A model generated the notes under the pieces. The model was given only the letters and a program-made list of their open reading frames with translations. It was not told the DNA's origin and did no database searches. This document shows, piece by piece, positions 44,506 to 52,903 of a stretch of 64,000 nucleotides of DNA (position 1 is its first letter; each line of letters begins with the position of its first letter). Origin of the DNA: Rhodanobacter sp. DHB23 (GTDB lineage Bacteria; Pseudomonadota; Gammaproteobacteria; Xanthomonadales; Rhodanobacteraceae); contig NZ_JACYXK010000028.1 of assembly GCF_014842975.1 (NCBI RefSeq), positions 186,001-250,000 on the forward strand. The letters run 5' to 3'. The position numbers and the translations under genes are program-made.

Positions 44506-45924
44506 TCAGCGGGGCGCCAACGCCTGCCAGGCACCCAAGGCCGCTTCCCGCGTGGCACCCACGTCCACCATCGGCGCGGGATAACCGCAGGCCGCTAGCG
44601 CCGCCGGGTCGCGCCACGGCTCATGCAACAACTTCGGCGGCAGCGTCGCCAGTTCGGGGAGCCAGCGTTTCAGGTAGCTCGCGTCGGGATCGAACTTGGC
44701 TGCCTGCGCATGCGGATTGAACACGCGGAAATACGGCGCGGCGTCCGCGCCGCAGCCGGCCACCCATTGCCAGCCCAGCGTGTTGTTGGCGAGGTCGGCA
44801 TCGACCAGGGTGTCCCAGAACCAGCGCGCGCCAAGATGCCAGTGCTGGCGTAGGTTCTTGGTCAGAAAGCTGGCCACGATCATGCGCACCCGATTGTGCA
44901 TCCAGCCGGTATGCCACAGCTCGCGCATGCCCGCGTCGACCAGCGGGATGCCGGTGCGGCCCTGCTGCCAGCGTTCGAACGATGCCTGGTCGGCGGGCGC
45001 CCAGTGGAAGCCGTCGAAGCGCGGATTGAAGTTGTCGGTCCGCGTTCGCGGGAAGTGGTACAGCAGGTGATGCGCGAATTCGCGCCAGCCCAGTTCGCGC
45101 AGATAAGGTTCGATATCCGGGCGGCGTTTGGCGTCCGTCGCGCGGGCGCGGCGATCGAGTTCGAAGTGGATCTGGCGTGGCGAGATTTCGCCGAAATGCA
45201 GGTGCGGCGACAGCCGCGATGTGCCGTGGCGCGCGGGCAGGTCGCGGGCGTGGGCATAGTCGCCGATGGCGTCGTCGGCGAAGATCTCCAGCCATTCCTG
45301 CGCGCCGGCTTCGCCCGGCTGCCATGCCTCGGCCAGCCCGCTGTCCCAGCGGATGCGTGGCAGCAGATCGAGTGCCTGCAGTGGCAAACCGTCCGGTAGG
45401 CTTTGCCAGCCGGGCAGAACGGGTTCGGGCAACGGCTGGCTCGCCTGGATCTGCGTTCGCAAGTTGCGCCAGTAGGGTGTGAAAACCCTGTACGGATCGC
45501 CCTGTTGCGTGGCGATCTGCCAAGGCTCGCACCACAGTGCTGCATTGTGGCTGTGCACTGCGATGCCCTGTTCGCGCAGCGCGTTTTTGATATGCGTGTC
45601 GCGGGCGATCGCGGCGGGTTCGTACAAGCGGTTCCAGTAAACCGCGCTGGCGCCGCTGTGCCGGATGAGTTCGCGCAGCGCGTCGAGCGTGTCGCCTTGG
45701 CGCAGATGCAGACCGGCCTGCTGCGCGTGCAGCCGCTGGTCCAAGGCTGCCAATGAGTAATGCAGCCACCAGCGGCTGGCGGCGCCAGGCGACCAGTCAC
45801 CGTCCTCGCCGGGGGCATGGATGAAGACGGGCAGTACCTGCGCATGTGCTGCGCAGGCTGCGTGCCATGCTGGGTTGTCGGCCAACCGCAGATCGCGCCG
45901 GAACAGGACCAGTGCCGTGCTCAT
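44506..45924 (-). CDS. phrB: Deoxyribodipyrimidine photolyase (class I CPD)
   Basis: 472 residues, the same length as E. coli PhrB. It repairs cyclobutane pyrimidine dimers using blue light and FAD. LVLFRRDLRLADNPAW is the amino-terminal antenna domain; HLHFGEISPRQI, GWREFAHHLLYHFP, MRELWHTGWMHNRVRMIVASFLTKNL and WFWDTLVDADLANNTLGWQWVAG are conserved FAD/DNA-binding parts, ending with KRWLPEL. It starts 22 bases after the second anti-sigma gene, so it is probably read with that sigma/anti-sigma pair. Confidence 0.93.
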   Translation of the reverse strand: MSTALVLFRRDLRLADNPAWHAACAAHAQVLPVFIHAPGEDGDWSPGAASRWWLHYSLAALDQRLHAQQAGLHLRQGDTLDALRELIRHSGASAVYWNRLYEPAAIARDTHIKNALREQGIAVHSHNAALWCEPWQIATQQGDPYRVFTPYWRNLRTQIQASQPLPEPVLPGWQSLPDGLPLQALDLLPRIRWDSGLAEAWQPGEAGAQEWLEIFADDAIGDYAHARDLPARHGTSRLSPHLHFGEISPRQIHFELDRRARATDAKRRPDIEPYLRELGWREFAHHLLYHFPRTRTDNFNPRFDGFHWAPADQASFERWQQGRTGIPLVDAGMRELWHTGWMHNRVRMIVASFLTKNLRQHWHLGARWFWDTLVDADLANNTLGWQWVAGCGADAAPYFRVFNPHAQAAKFDPDASYLKRWLPELATLPPKLLHEPWRDPAALAACGYPAPMVDVGATREAALGAWQALAPR

Positions 45925-45946
45925 GAGCGGATCAGACCGAGCTAGG

Positions 45947-46738
45947 TCAGGCCCGGGTGCGCTCGGTCTGTCCTCTGGCAGTGCCAGCCACTTTGTCGCC
46001 ACCGGCTTCCGGTGCTGCGCCGATGGCGCCCTTGGCGATGACCGGACCAGTCGGCTGGCCAGTCGGCGAGCCGCCCGGCGGTTCGACCGAGACGGCGAGC
46101 GCGGCGGTCGGGCCGAGTTGCGCCAGCAGGGCAGGAGCGAGCGTCAGCGTGGTGGGCTGATCGCGCGAGATCATGCCGACCGCAATCGGCTTCTGGCCGG
46201 CCGGGATCAGCCACAGCTCGGGCGCGCGACCCTGCGCCAGCGTGGCGGGCGCGGCCGGCACCACCACCATGCGGGCGTGCTGCAGATCCATCGTGGCGGT
46301 CCAGCCGGTGGTGCCGTTGTCCTGCTTGATCGTCGAGGCCATGTAGGCGACGGCGGCCGTCGTCGGGGGCGGGGCGGCCACCCGCCGCGGCAACGCCACC
46401 ACCAGCAGCAGCGCGACGGCCACCGCACTCGCGCCGAGGCCCAGCCAGTGCCACAACGCCAGGTTATCCCACAACCGCTTGCGCGGTACTGCCCGCGGCG
46501 GCGCATCCAGTTGCAGCGCATCGTGGATGCGAGCCCACACGTAGGGTGCGGGCGCGACTTCCGTGATTTCCTCGGCCAGCGGCTGCAGTCGGCGTTGCCA
46601 CAGGGCCACCGCCGTCGCGGCTTCGCCGCTGGTGCGCACCTCGTGCGCCACTTCGGCGCGCGCGTCGGCATCGAGCACGCCCAGCACGTATTCGGCGTAA
46701 CGCAGGTTGTGGTTGCCTTCGTCGGCGGGCGTGTTCAT
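45947..46738 (-). CDS. Anti-sigma-K factor (RskA-like), membrane protein
   Basis: 263 residues. The amino-terminal region (NLRYAEYVLGVLDADARAEV) is the anti-sigma domain of the RskA group, followed by a single membrane span (WLGLGASAVAVALLLVVAL) and a periplasmic carboxy-terminal domain (MDLQHARMVVVPAAPATL and LWLIPAGQKPIAVGMI). It restrains the ECF sigma factor encoded just upstream, with which it overlaps by four bases. The tail past residue ~225 is a Pro/Gly-rich extension. Confidence 0.85.
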   Translation of the reverse strand: MNTPADEGNHNLRYAEYVLGVLDADARAEVAHEVRTSGEAATAVALWQRRLQPLAEEITEVAPAPYVWARIHDALQLDAPPRAVPRKRLWDNLALWHWLGLGASAVAVALLLVVALPRRVAAPPPTTAAVAYMASTIKQDNGTTGWTATMDLQHARMVVVPAAPATLAQGRAPELWLIPAGQKPIAVGMISRDQPTTLTLAPALLAQLGPTAALAVSVEPPGGSPTGQPTGPVIAKGAIGAAPEAGGDKVAGTARGQTERTRA

Positions 46739-47295
46739 GAGTCGAGGCACGTGCGAAGTTGCATGAGGCTACGGCGAATCCAGCTTTTCATGGTTCCCAG
46801 CGGCACCTGGCAGCGTGTCGCCAACTCGTTATACGTAGCTCCGGTGAAAAAGGCTTCACGCACCGAGCTGCGCTGTTGTGGTTCCAGCGCGTCGAGGCAG
46901 TCCGTGAGCCGGCGGTGTTCCTGGCTGGTCTGGGCTTGGGCGGCCGGCGAGGGCTGCTCGTCGATGGCCTCCTCCAACGTGCGCGGGTCGTCCGGCAGCT
47001 CCTCGCGGTGCTGGCGCAGGCGGTCGATCGCCTTGTTGCGCGACAGCGTGGTCAGCCAGGTGATCGCGCTGGCCTTGGCCGCGTCGAAGCTGGCCGCGCG
47101 GTTCCACACCGTGATGTAGACCTCCTGCAGCACCTCTTCCGCGGCACCGCGGTCGCGCAGCATGCGCAGGCACACACCGAACAGCTTCGACGAGGTGTGC
47201 CGGTAGAGCTCGGCGAACGCCTGCTGGTCGCTGCGCCCGGCCTGCTGCAGCAGGCGGTTCAGCTCTTCGTACTCGGCGACGCGGGTGACGGTCAT
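46735..47295 (-). CDS. ECF sigma factor (SigK-like)
   Basis: 186 residues. Region 2: QQAFAELYRHTSSKLFGVCLRML and AEEVLQEVYITVWNRA; region 4: LEPQQRSSVREAFFTGATYNEL and VPLGTMKSWIRRSLMQLR. This grouping with an RskA-type anti-sigma factor and a photolyase is common. I place the start at 47295, where AGGA lies upstream; longer readings lack support. It is a second regulator distinct from the RpoE-ChrR pair, and the GCATCC-N16-CGTA motif is absent before it. Confidence 0.87.
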   Translation of the reverse strand: MTVTRVAEYEELNRLLQQAGRSDQQAFAELYRHTSSKLFGVCLRMLRDRGAAEEVLQEVYITVWNRAASFDAAKASAITWLTTLSRNKAIDRLRQHREELPDDPRTLEEAIDEQPSPAAQAQTSQEHRRLTDCLDALEPQQRSSVREAFFTGATYNELATRCQVPLGTMKSWIRRSLMQLRTCLDS

Positions 47296-47485
47296 CGGCG
47301 GATCATCCTGTCGCAGCGAAGGAGTTGTCCAGCCAAACAGGCGGTCGCGGTCCGGTGATGGCCGTGTTTGCGGATGTCGCAAGCATGAATTGGAGGTTGG
47401 GCCTGGCGCAAGCGCAGCCGTGAAGACATGGTCGCCGTCGAAAGCGTGCACTCGCTCATTTTGCCTGGAAGGGACCTCGGGTGCC

Positions 47486-47690
47486 TCAAGGGGATGCCGC
47501 TTCCGGCTGCTGCTGGGTGACGCAGTGGATCATGCCGCCATTGGCGTAGAGATTCCGCACATCGATGCCCACAACAGAGCGATCGGGAAAAACCTGTTGA
47601 AGGATGACCTTCGCGACGGTGTCGTTCGGGTCGTTATAAGTGGGCATCAGTACAACGTCGTTGCCGACATAGAAGTTCACATACGATCAA
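47486..47690 (-). pseudogene. Carboxy-terminal remnant of agmatine deiminase (aguA)
   Basis: About 65 codons whose product (SYVNFYVGNDVVLMPTYNDP, then VFPDRSVVGIDVRNLYANGG and HCVTQQQPEA) closely matches the end of agmatine deiminase, including the catalytic Cys in HCVTQQ. Homology begins at SYV and is preceded at once by an in-frame stop (TGA), and the first ~300 codons are missing. It is a truncated gene, not a functional one. The break coincides with the start of the AT-richer defence island, so the insertion may have cut it. Confidence 0.75.
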
Positions 47691-47836
47691 CTGACTTGGC
47701 CAATGGGGTGTTTTCGACAAAGCGAACGTGGGGAAAAACCGATTAGCCTGTGTTATCGCTGGTAGGATCAGAGCAATTTGTCACTCGCATATAGCATCTG
47801 GTCAAAGCGCAGGTGTTGTCGCCTCTCGCCTTTACG

Positions 47837-48739
47837 TTAAAAAGCTTCTTTACCCTTACAAGAAGCGCGAAGCGCATCTAGTTCAGCACGGTTCTGAAGG
47901 ATTATCTGACGTCGCGAAGGTGGAAGTAGATCAGTGGAAATATCGAGTCCATAGTGGCGCTCGAAGTACCAGGTCATGCACAGCCGCATCGAGATTCCGA
48001 TGGATCCATCTTCCATCCCGTAGTCCATCTCGATTGCCTGACGCTGGGAGTCCGACAAGTCCGGGTGTGGCGCCAGTCGCATCGTGAACATTTCCTGCCA
48101 TTCGCGATCGACTGCGGGATCGATGGTCGATGGGCGGTGGTTGCCGATCGACAAGATCCTCGCCAACACAAAATCGGTAAACGTCGATCGATTGAAGCAC
48201 CAGCTTCGCGCATGCCAACGGGCGCCGTCATAGACGAGAGCATGTGGAGCGATCCATCGCAGGATGGGCTCTGGCGTAGACATGGACTGGTAGCGGATTT
48301 CGATTGCCCGGCGTTTCCGGATCGCTGATACGACCGGTCGCAGAGTCCCGTTGTCCAGTCGACGTCGAACGCGCGGCATCACCGCATGCGTTGGCATATG
48401 ACCCAGCCAGGACTCGCTCGAATCGATCGCATCATCAGCAAGCAGCAGCAGCTGTGTCAGGTACTGGCGTGCATCGGGCACCGTGACCTTCGGTACGAAC
48501 CGTGGCGTGGCAACAAATGCCTTCTTGACCCGGTCGTACTCCAAGTTCCCCGGTGCCAACTCGAGATATTTCGCGATGTCGTCCGAGGCCTGCGGAGCGG
48601 AAATCCCGAAGCGTGACATCAGGTCGTTCCGAGTCAGCTCTTCTTCCCAGTAGAGCCGGTTCTCGATGAAGGCGTAACGCTGGCGCTGGCTCCAAGTGCG
48701 AGTGGCGAGCGGAGGGCCGGGCTGGGGGGTGTCGGTCAT
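47837..48739 (-). CDS. WYL-domain transcriptional regulator, CapW/BrxR-like
   Basis: 300 residues. An amino-terminal winged helix (WSQRQRYAFIENRLYWEEELTRNDLMSRFGISAPQ contains it) is followed by a WYL domain (RRAIEIRYQSMSTPEPILRWIAPHALVYDGARWHARSWC) and a WCX-like end. CapW and BrxR proteins repress CBASS, BREX and other defence operons until infection. It is transcribed away from the CBASS operon, with a palindrome in the shared 212-base gap. The ATG at 48739 is preferred over the in-frame ATG at 48814, which would overlap the promoter region; neither has a strong ribosome site. Confidence 0.85.
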   Translation of the reverse strand: MTDTPQPGPPLATRTWSQRQRYAFIENRLYWEEELTRNDLMSRFGISAPQASDDIAKYLELAPGNLEYDRVKKAFVATPRFVPKVTVPDARQYLTQLLLLADDAIDSSESWLGHMPTHAVMPRVRRRLDNGTLRPVVSAIRKRRAIEIRYQSMSTPEPILRWIAPHALVYDGARWHARSWCFNRSTFTDFVLARILSIGNHRPSTIDPAVDREWQEMFTMRLAPHPDLSDSQRQAIEMDYGMEDGSIGISMRLCMTWYFERHYGLDISTDLLPPSRRQIILQNRAELDALRASCKGKEAF

Positions 48740-48796
48740 GGAGGGGAGCGGCGAGGGAAAAGAAATAGTATGGCCGAACGAACGAATGAAAGTTTC

Positions 48797-48825
48797 TTGA
48801 CTCTGGTTCAGCATGTTGTTAAGTT
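48797..48825 (+). promoter_or_regulatory. Possible promoter of the CBASS operon
   Basis: TTGACT at 48797-48802 is a good -35 box; with a 17-base spacer the -10 position is TAAGTT at 48820-48825, a weak match. It points toward the DUF2188 gene and overlaps the left arm of the palindrome at 48824-48850, so a bound regulator would block it. Confidence 0.4.
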
Positions 48826-48850
48826 GGCAGTCGTGAGGCGTGACTGCTAA
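48824..48850. promoter_or_regulatory. Candidate CapW operator
   Basis: Palindrome TTGGCAGTC, nine bases, GACTGCTAA; eight of nine arm positions pair. It is in the gap between the divergent WYL regulator and the CBASS operon and covers the possible -10 box. CapW/BrxR dimers are known to bind inverted repeats of about this size. Confidence 0.6.
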
Positions 48851-48951
48851 TTCGTCCCGTTCCCACTAAGCCTTGTGGCCTCGCAAGAAGTGACCCACCA
48901 CATGCGGGGTCAGCAGCCCCAGCTTCACCACTTAACAAAAGGAAGCAGAGC

Positions 48952-49173
48952 ATGAGTAAGAACGTTCACATCGTGCCTCACGACAGTGGCTGGGCCGTTC
49001 GCATCGAGGGCAACGATCGGGCTTCTTCGGTTTACTCCACTCAGCGCGAGGCGACCCAGGCCGGTCGCGACCGCGCACGCCGCGATGGGGTCGAAATCCT
49101 GATCCACGGTGAAGACGGTCGCATCCGAGCACGTGACAGCTACGGCAATGACCCCTTTCCGCCGAAGGGCTGA
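48952..49173 (+). CDS. DUF2188 domain protein
   Basis: 73 residues, the whole length of a DUF2188 domain: HIVPHDSGWAVRIEGNDRAS, then YSTQREATQAGRDRARRDGVEILIHGEDGRIRARDSYGNDP, with the typical DG-I closing motif. These small basic domains are widespread but of unknown function, often near nucleases and defence genes. It is the first gene of the CBASS operon, 15 bases before the ATPase gene. AGGAAG lies just upstream of the ATG. Confidence 0.85.
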   Translation: MSKNVHIVPHDSGWAVRIEGNDRASSVYSTQREATQAGRDRARRDGVEILIHGEDGRIRARDSYGNDPFPPKG

Positions 49174-49188
49174 CCCGACGAGACCACT

Positions 49189-50118
49189 ATGAAGAATCCT
49201 GCCTTACAGCTGGTTACGCCCGCGGACCTCCCGCGTGGCATCCATGCTATTCGCGCTCTGCCCGATGCCGAGCTCTCCACACTGTGGGACAGCATCATCG
49301 TCCCCGCCCAGCTCAAGGATCGCCTCCTCTCGCAGGCGCTCTTGAACTACACCCTGCGCCCCAACATCTCGCGCAACGATGTCCCGTTGCACGGGGTCAT
49401 CTTGCTGGTCGGCGTGCCGGGCACAGGCAAGACGTCGCTGGCGAGAGGCCTTGCAAGCAAGCTTGCTGCCTCGCTCAAGCCCTCCGGGCAGACATTCCGT
49501 CTCGTCGAAGTCGACCCGCACGCGCTGACCAGCTCAGCGATGGGTAAGACCCAGCGCGCTGTTTCCGAGCTGTTCTCGCAGACGATCTCGGAGCATGCCG
49601 CCAATGGTCCGACGATAGTGTTGTTGGACGAAGTGGAGACGCTGGCGGCGGATCGCGCGAAGCTTAGCCTGGAGGCCAACCCCGTGGACATCCATCGCGC
49701 CACCGACGCGGTGCTTGTGCAACTAGACGCCCTTGCCGCCTCGCATCCCAACCTGCTCTTCATCGCGACCAGCAACTTCCCGCAGGCGATCGATGACGCT
49801 TTCACCTCGCGCTGCGATCTGGTGATCGATGTCCCGCTTCCGGCGGCCGATGCGGTCGCAAAAATTCTGGATAGTTGTCTGAGCGCAATCGCGCAGAAAT
49901 TCCCCAGGGTCGGCAAGCTCACCCAAGCAGGCGGATTTGCCGATGTGGCGCGGACGGCTGTGGGTCTGGACGGCCGCGCCATTCGTAAGCTTGTCGTTAG
50001 CGCGATGGCAATGCGCAAGGAAACCGCCCTCGACCCCAACCAGCTCTCGCTCTCAGATTTGCAGTCCGCAGTCGCTCAGGTGCAGGCCTCACGTCTTTCC
50101 GGCAAGGGGCATCCATGA
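49189..50118 (+). CDS. TRIP13/Pch2-like AAA+ ATPase of type III CBASS
   Basis: 309 residues. Walker A GVPGTGKTS at residues 75-83, Walker B IVLLDE at 143-148, sensor-1 TSN at 194-196, and an arginine finger in FTSRCD (R208). The context marks it as the TRIP13-type ATPase (Cap6) that remodels HORMA proteins, releasing them from the CD-NTase to switch signalling off. It overlaps the next gene by four bases. Confidence 0.87.
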   Translation: MKNPALQLVTPADLPRGIHAIRALPDAELSTLWDSIIVPAQLKDRLLSQALLNYTLRPNISRNDVPLHGVILLVGVPGTGKTSLARGLASKLAASLKPSGQTFRLVEVDPHALTSSAMGKTQRAVSELFSQTISEHAANGPTIVLLDEVETLAADRAKLSLEANPVDIHRATDAVLVQLDALAASHPNLLFIATSNFPQAIDDAFTSRCDLVIDVPLPAADAVAKILDSCLSAIAQKFPRVGKLTQAGGFADVARTAVGLDGRAIRKLVVSAMAMRKETALDPNQLSLSDLQSAVAQVQASRLSGKGHP

Positions 50119-50588
50119 GCACGGTAGCCCGGCGTGACTTTCGCAGCACGCCACATCGCGATGCTCATCAGACCTGGGCCGACATCGTCGCGCTGCTCAC
50201 CGCAGGTGAGAGCGGTGGGACGGCCAGGCCGGACTTGATGGCTGTTGCCGGCGTGGCCAGCAGCGTGATTGCTGATCAGGGGCCACGGGACGTGCCCATC
50301 GTCGTCACGTGCGATGGGCCGCGCACGCGCATCTACTGTCATTACGACGATGACGCGCTGGACGAATCGAACGGCAACGAAGTTGCGCTGGGGTTCGATC
50401 CGCTGAAGGGCGACTGGCGGGTGTCGCTGCCGGTCGATGCTGAGGATCTGGATTGGGTGACCGCCGCCTTGAAGGCGAAGTCCACGCGAGTCGTGGCTCG
50501 TGACCGAGATGAAACGATCGAAACGTCGACCGCCAGCAGTGCCGTTGCACGTTTTGTCGTGGATGTAGAAGGGTTCATGAAGTCATGA
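50115..50588 (+). CDS. Unrecognised protein in the CBASS operon, possibly a second HORMA-like protein
   Basis: 157 residues with no motif I recognise. It has mixed alpha/beta character: [19 protein letters not shown], then a [17 protein letters not shown] segment and a carboxy end [14 protein letters not shown]. It sits between the ATPase and HORMA genes, overlapping both by four bases (ATGA at each side), so it is made in step with them. Some type III CBASS operons carry two HORMA proteins; this could be a highly divergent second one, or an immunity/adaptor factor. That is inference from position only. Confidence 0.6.
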   Translation: MSTVARRDFRSTPHRDAHQTWADIVALLTAGESGGTARPDLMAVAGVASSVIADQGPRDVPIVVTCDGPRTRIYCHYDDDALDESNGNEVALGFDPLKGDWRVSLPVDAEDLDWVTAALKAKSTRVVARDRDETIETSTASSAVARFVVDVEGFMKS

Positions 50589-51088
50589 CAACCGTAGCCG
50601 CCTATACCCGCACGCACTCGGTCACCTACGTTGCCGACAACGTGCTCAAAAGCCTCAAGGACATCATCCGCTTGAGCGGAATGGATCCGTCCAAGCTGGT
50701 CGACGATTGGGACAGCACCCACCGTGCCATGCGCACTTGGCTGGACAGCGAACACCTCGAACGCGTCGTCTTAGAGGTATACAACCCCTACACCAATGCT
50801 CTCGTGGTGCGCTGGGATGTCGACATCGTGTACCAGTGGGCAGCAGGCGGCGACGGCAGCTTCTACACCGATACCGAGCAGCTGCGCTACCACATCCGCA
50901 AGGCCGGCATCGCGCCGGCCGATGCCGAGTACAGCATCCTGCTGCAGAACAAGCCGGGACGGCCGGAAGTTCCCGGCTGGAGCCCTGTGAGTTTCCGGTC
51001 GACCAGTGGCCTGGTCCGCCAGAGCTTGGGTTCAACGATCGAGCACAGCGGTCTGGGAGCGAACGCCGCCTATTGGAGGAGCGCCTGA
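50585..51088 (+). CDS. Bacterial HORMA domain protein (HORMA1 type)
   Basis: 167 residues. [32 protein letters not shown] and the following [31 protein letters not shown] match the bacterial HORMA family (bacHORMA_1) of CBASS operons. In type III systems the HORMA protein senses a target peptide, adopts its closed form, binds the CD-NTase and turns on nucleotide synthesis. It overlaps the CD-NTase gene (TGATG). Confidence 0.85.
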   Translation: MTTVAAYTRTHSVTYVADNVLKSLKDIIRLSGMDPSKLVDDWDSTHRAMRTWLDSEHLERVVLEVYNPYTNALVVRWDVDIVYQWAAGGDGSFYTDTEQLRYHIRKAGIAPADAEYSILLQNKPGRPEVPGWSPVSFRSTSGLVRQSLGSTIEHSGLGANAAYWRSA

Positions 51089-51993
51089 TGCTCACCATTG
51101 AAGAAGCATTCCGCAAGTTCAAGAGCCGGCTGGAACTCAACGACCGCGAGCAGCAGAACGCGAGCAAGCGGCACACCGAAGTGCGCGAACACATCCGCTC
51201 TCGATTCACGATCGCAGACGATTTCCTCACTGGCTCCTATCGCCGCCATACTAAGACCAAGCCCCTGAAGGACATCGACATCTTCTTCGTTCTGGCCGAC
51301 TCGCAGCGGGCGGAGTATCGAGACAAGGCGCCCAGTGTCGTCCTTCAGGATTTCCATAATGCGCTGGTTGACAAGTACGGCGACGCAGCTGTCAGCAAAC
51401 AGGGGCGTTCGGTGTGCGTCGATTTTGGCGTGGTCGTCGATGCAGACGACAATACCGATTACCGCGTGGTGAGCGTAGACGTGGTACCGGCCTTCACGGC
51501 CGGCAGCGACTACGAGATTCCCAACGTCGACACCGGCAAATGGATGAAGACTAATCCGAAGATCCATGCCGAAAAGGCCACCCAGGCGAACAAGAACTAC
51601 GATGGTGAATGGAAAGGCCTCGTGCGGATGGCCAAGTACTGGAACAACAACCCAGGCCACGGTACGGAAAAGCCGGTCAAGCCGTCGTTCCTAATCGAGG
51701 TTATGGCCCTACAGGTCTTGCACGGCGGCTGGGGCGGACGCTTCGACTACGAAATGCAAGCCTTGTTTTCCACGCTCGCCGATCGGATAACGGACGAATG
51801 GTCAGACCCGGCCGGACTCGGATCGCCGATCAGCAACGGCATGGACGCTGCCCGCAAGCAGCGGGCGCGAGACCTGCTCGTGGCTGCCAGCCAGCAAGCT
51901 TCGGGTGCCATTGATTTGGTTCGCAAGGGTCGGACCGGGGATGCCCTGAAAGCGTGGCGGAATCTGTTCGGACCGAAGTTCCCCTTGACCTGA
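51088..51993 (+). CDS. CD-NTase (cGAS/DncV-like nucleotidyltransferase)
   Basis: 301 residues. GSYRR at residues 49-53 with D62 and D64 (KDIDIFFVL) forms the GS-x(n)-D-x-D metal site, and a third acidic residue is D131 (VSVDVVPAF). This is the enzyme that makes the cyclic di- or trinucleotide second messenger after phage infection. The HORMA-linked CD-NTases of type III CBASS mostly belong to clades C and D; which clade this is cannot be told by eye. It starts within the HORMA stop and lies ten bases before the effector gene. Confidence 0.9.
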   Translation: MLTIEEAFRKFKSRLELNDREQQNASKRHTEVREHIRSRFTIADDFLTGSYRRHTKTKPLKDIDIFFVLADSQRAEYRDKAPSVVLQDFHNALVDKYGDAAVSKQGRSVCVDFGVVVDADDNTDYRVVSVDVVPAFTAGSDYEIPNVDTGKWMKTNPKIHAEKATQANKNYDGEWKGLVRMAKYWNNNPGHGTEKPVKPSFLIEVMALQVLHGGWGGRFDYEMQALFSTLADRITDEWSDPAGLGSPISNGMDAARKQRARDLLVAASQQASGAIDLVRKGRTGDALKAWRNLFGPKFPLT

Positions 51994-52003
51994 GGCCGCG
52001 CAG

Positions 52004-52768
52004 ATGACCACAGATACTGATGTTCCGATGACTGCGCTGCAAGCACCATCCGAAGACGTTTCTTGGATGAAGCAAGCGTTCGCACTGGTGCAATCGAACC
52101 TCGCTGCGGCCATGAAGCTAGCCTCCCAGTCCATCAGCCATGGTGGCGTGATGGGCTCAGTAAACGAAGACCACTGGACGGAGCTGTTCCGGAGCTATCT
52201 GCCGAATCGCTACGATGTGGCTACGGGGATCGTGATCGACAGTCGGGGACACCGCAGCGAGCAGATCGACCTCGTGATCTTCGACCGTCATTTCACGCCT
52301 ACCTTGCTCGACCAGAAAAATCATCGCTACATCCCGGCAGAAGCCGTGTATGGGGTATTTGAATGCAAGCCGACGATCAACAAGGACTATCTCCAATACG
52401 CTGAGAAAAAGGCTATGTCGGTCCGCTCAATGCATAGGACCTCGGTGGCGATTGCCCATGCTGGGGGCACCTACCTGCCCAAGCCACACTTTCGCATCGT
52501 CGCTGGGATACTGGCGCCAAGTGTTAGTTGGACTGACGGTCTCGGAGAGGCGTTCGAGCGCAACCTTTCGGGGGATCCCGACGCCATGCTCGATTGCGGC
52601 GTCGCACTCGATCAAGGCTGCTTTGATCGACACGAAGGTGTTCTTTCGATTGCGAACGAACAAGGGGCGCTAATGTATTTCCTGTTTCGACTACTTGCGC
52701 GCCTGCAGTCACTGGGAACCGTCCCCGCGATTGACTGGACGGCTTACAGCCGCATCATCCGACCTTGA
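52004..52768 (+). CDS. DUF6602-like protein, predicted PD-(D/E)XK nuclease effector
   Basis: 254 residues. The middle part reads as a restriction-nuclease-type fold: E60 (DHWTELFRSYLPNRY), D89 in EQIDLVIFD, and E120-x-K122 in YGVFECKPTI, i.e. the E...D...ExK arrangement. The family resembles DUF6602. The carboxy ~100 residues (after DYLQYAEKKA) have no known motif and could be the messenger-binding part. As the last gene, ten bases after the CD-NTase, it occupies the usual effector slot of CBASS, where a cyclic nucleotide switches on a killing enzyme. It replaces the NucC nuclease commonly found in type III systems. Confidence 0.75.
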   Translation: MTTDTDVPMTALQAPSEDVSWMKQAFALVQSNLAAAMKLASQSISHGGVMGSVNEDHWTELFRSYLPNRYDVATGIVIDSRGHRSEQIDLVIFDRHFTPTLLDQKNHRYIPAEAVYGVFECKPTINKDYLQYAEKKAMSVRSMHRTSVAIAHAGGTYLPKPHFRIVAGILAPSVSWTDGLGEAFERNLSGDPDAMLDCGVALDQGCFDRHEGVLSIANEQGALMYFLFRLLARLQSLGTVPAIDWTAYSRIIRP

Positions 52769-52890
52769 GACGTTTCGTGATAGGTGACGGCAATATCTCT
52801 GCCAGCCCCGTCGCCTTCTCTCACCCGGGCCTATCCAATCTAGCGACACAGGCGTGAGGCTCGGCAGCCAATAGAAGACTCCCAGCAATA

Positions 52891-52901
52891 TTCCTGTTGC
52901 T
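52891..52901. repeat. Short direct repeat, left copy (TTCCTGTTGCT)
   Basis: An 11-base sequence found again at 55531-55541 in the same orientation. The left copy ends two bases before the recombinase gene, the right one starts ten bases after the hypothetical gene, so the two frame the recombinase-KfrA-hypothetical module. It lies in a 135-base gap that otherwise holds no gene. Confidence 0.4.
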
Positions 52902-52903
52902 TT

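Noticed and set aside
47296-47485. ChrR-type promoter before the second sigma gene
   Set aside because: ACATCCGC is the closest sequence and the CGTA element is missing at the 16-base distance.
47760-47800. Left-end partner of the tadA-side palindrome near the aguA remnant
   Set aside because: TCGCATATAGCATC shares only a few bases with the palindrome core and does not form arms; no convincing left attachment site was found.
47728-48087. Plus-strand open frame between the aguA remnant and the WYL gene
   Set aside because: Most of it is antisense to the WYL regulator and its product has no recognisable features.
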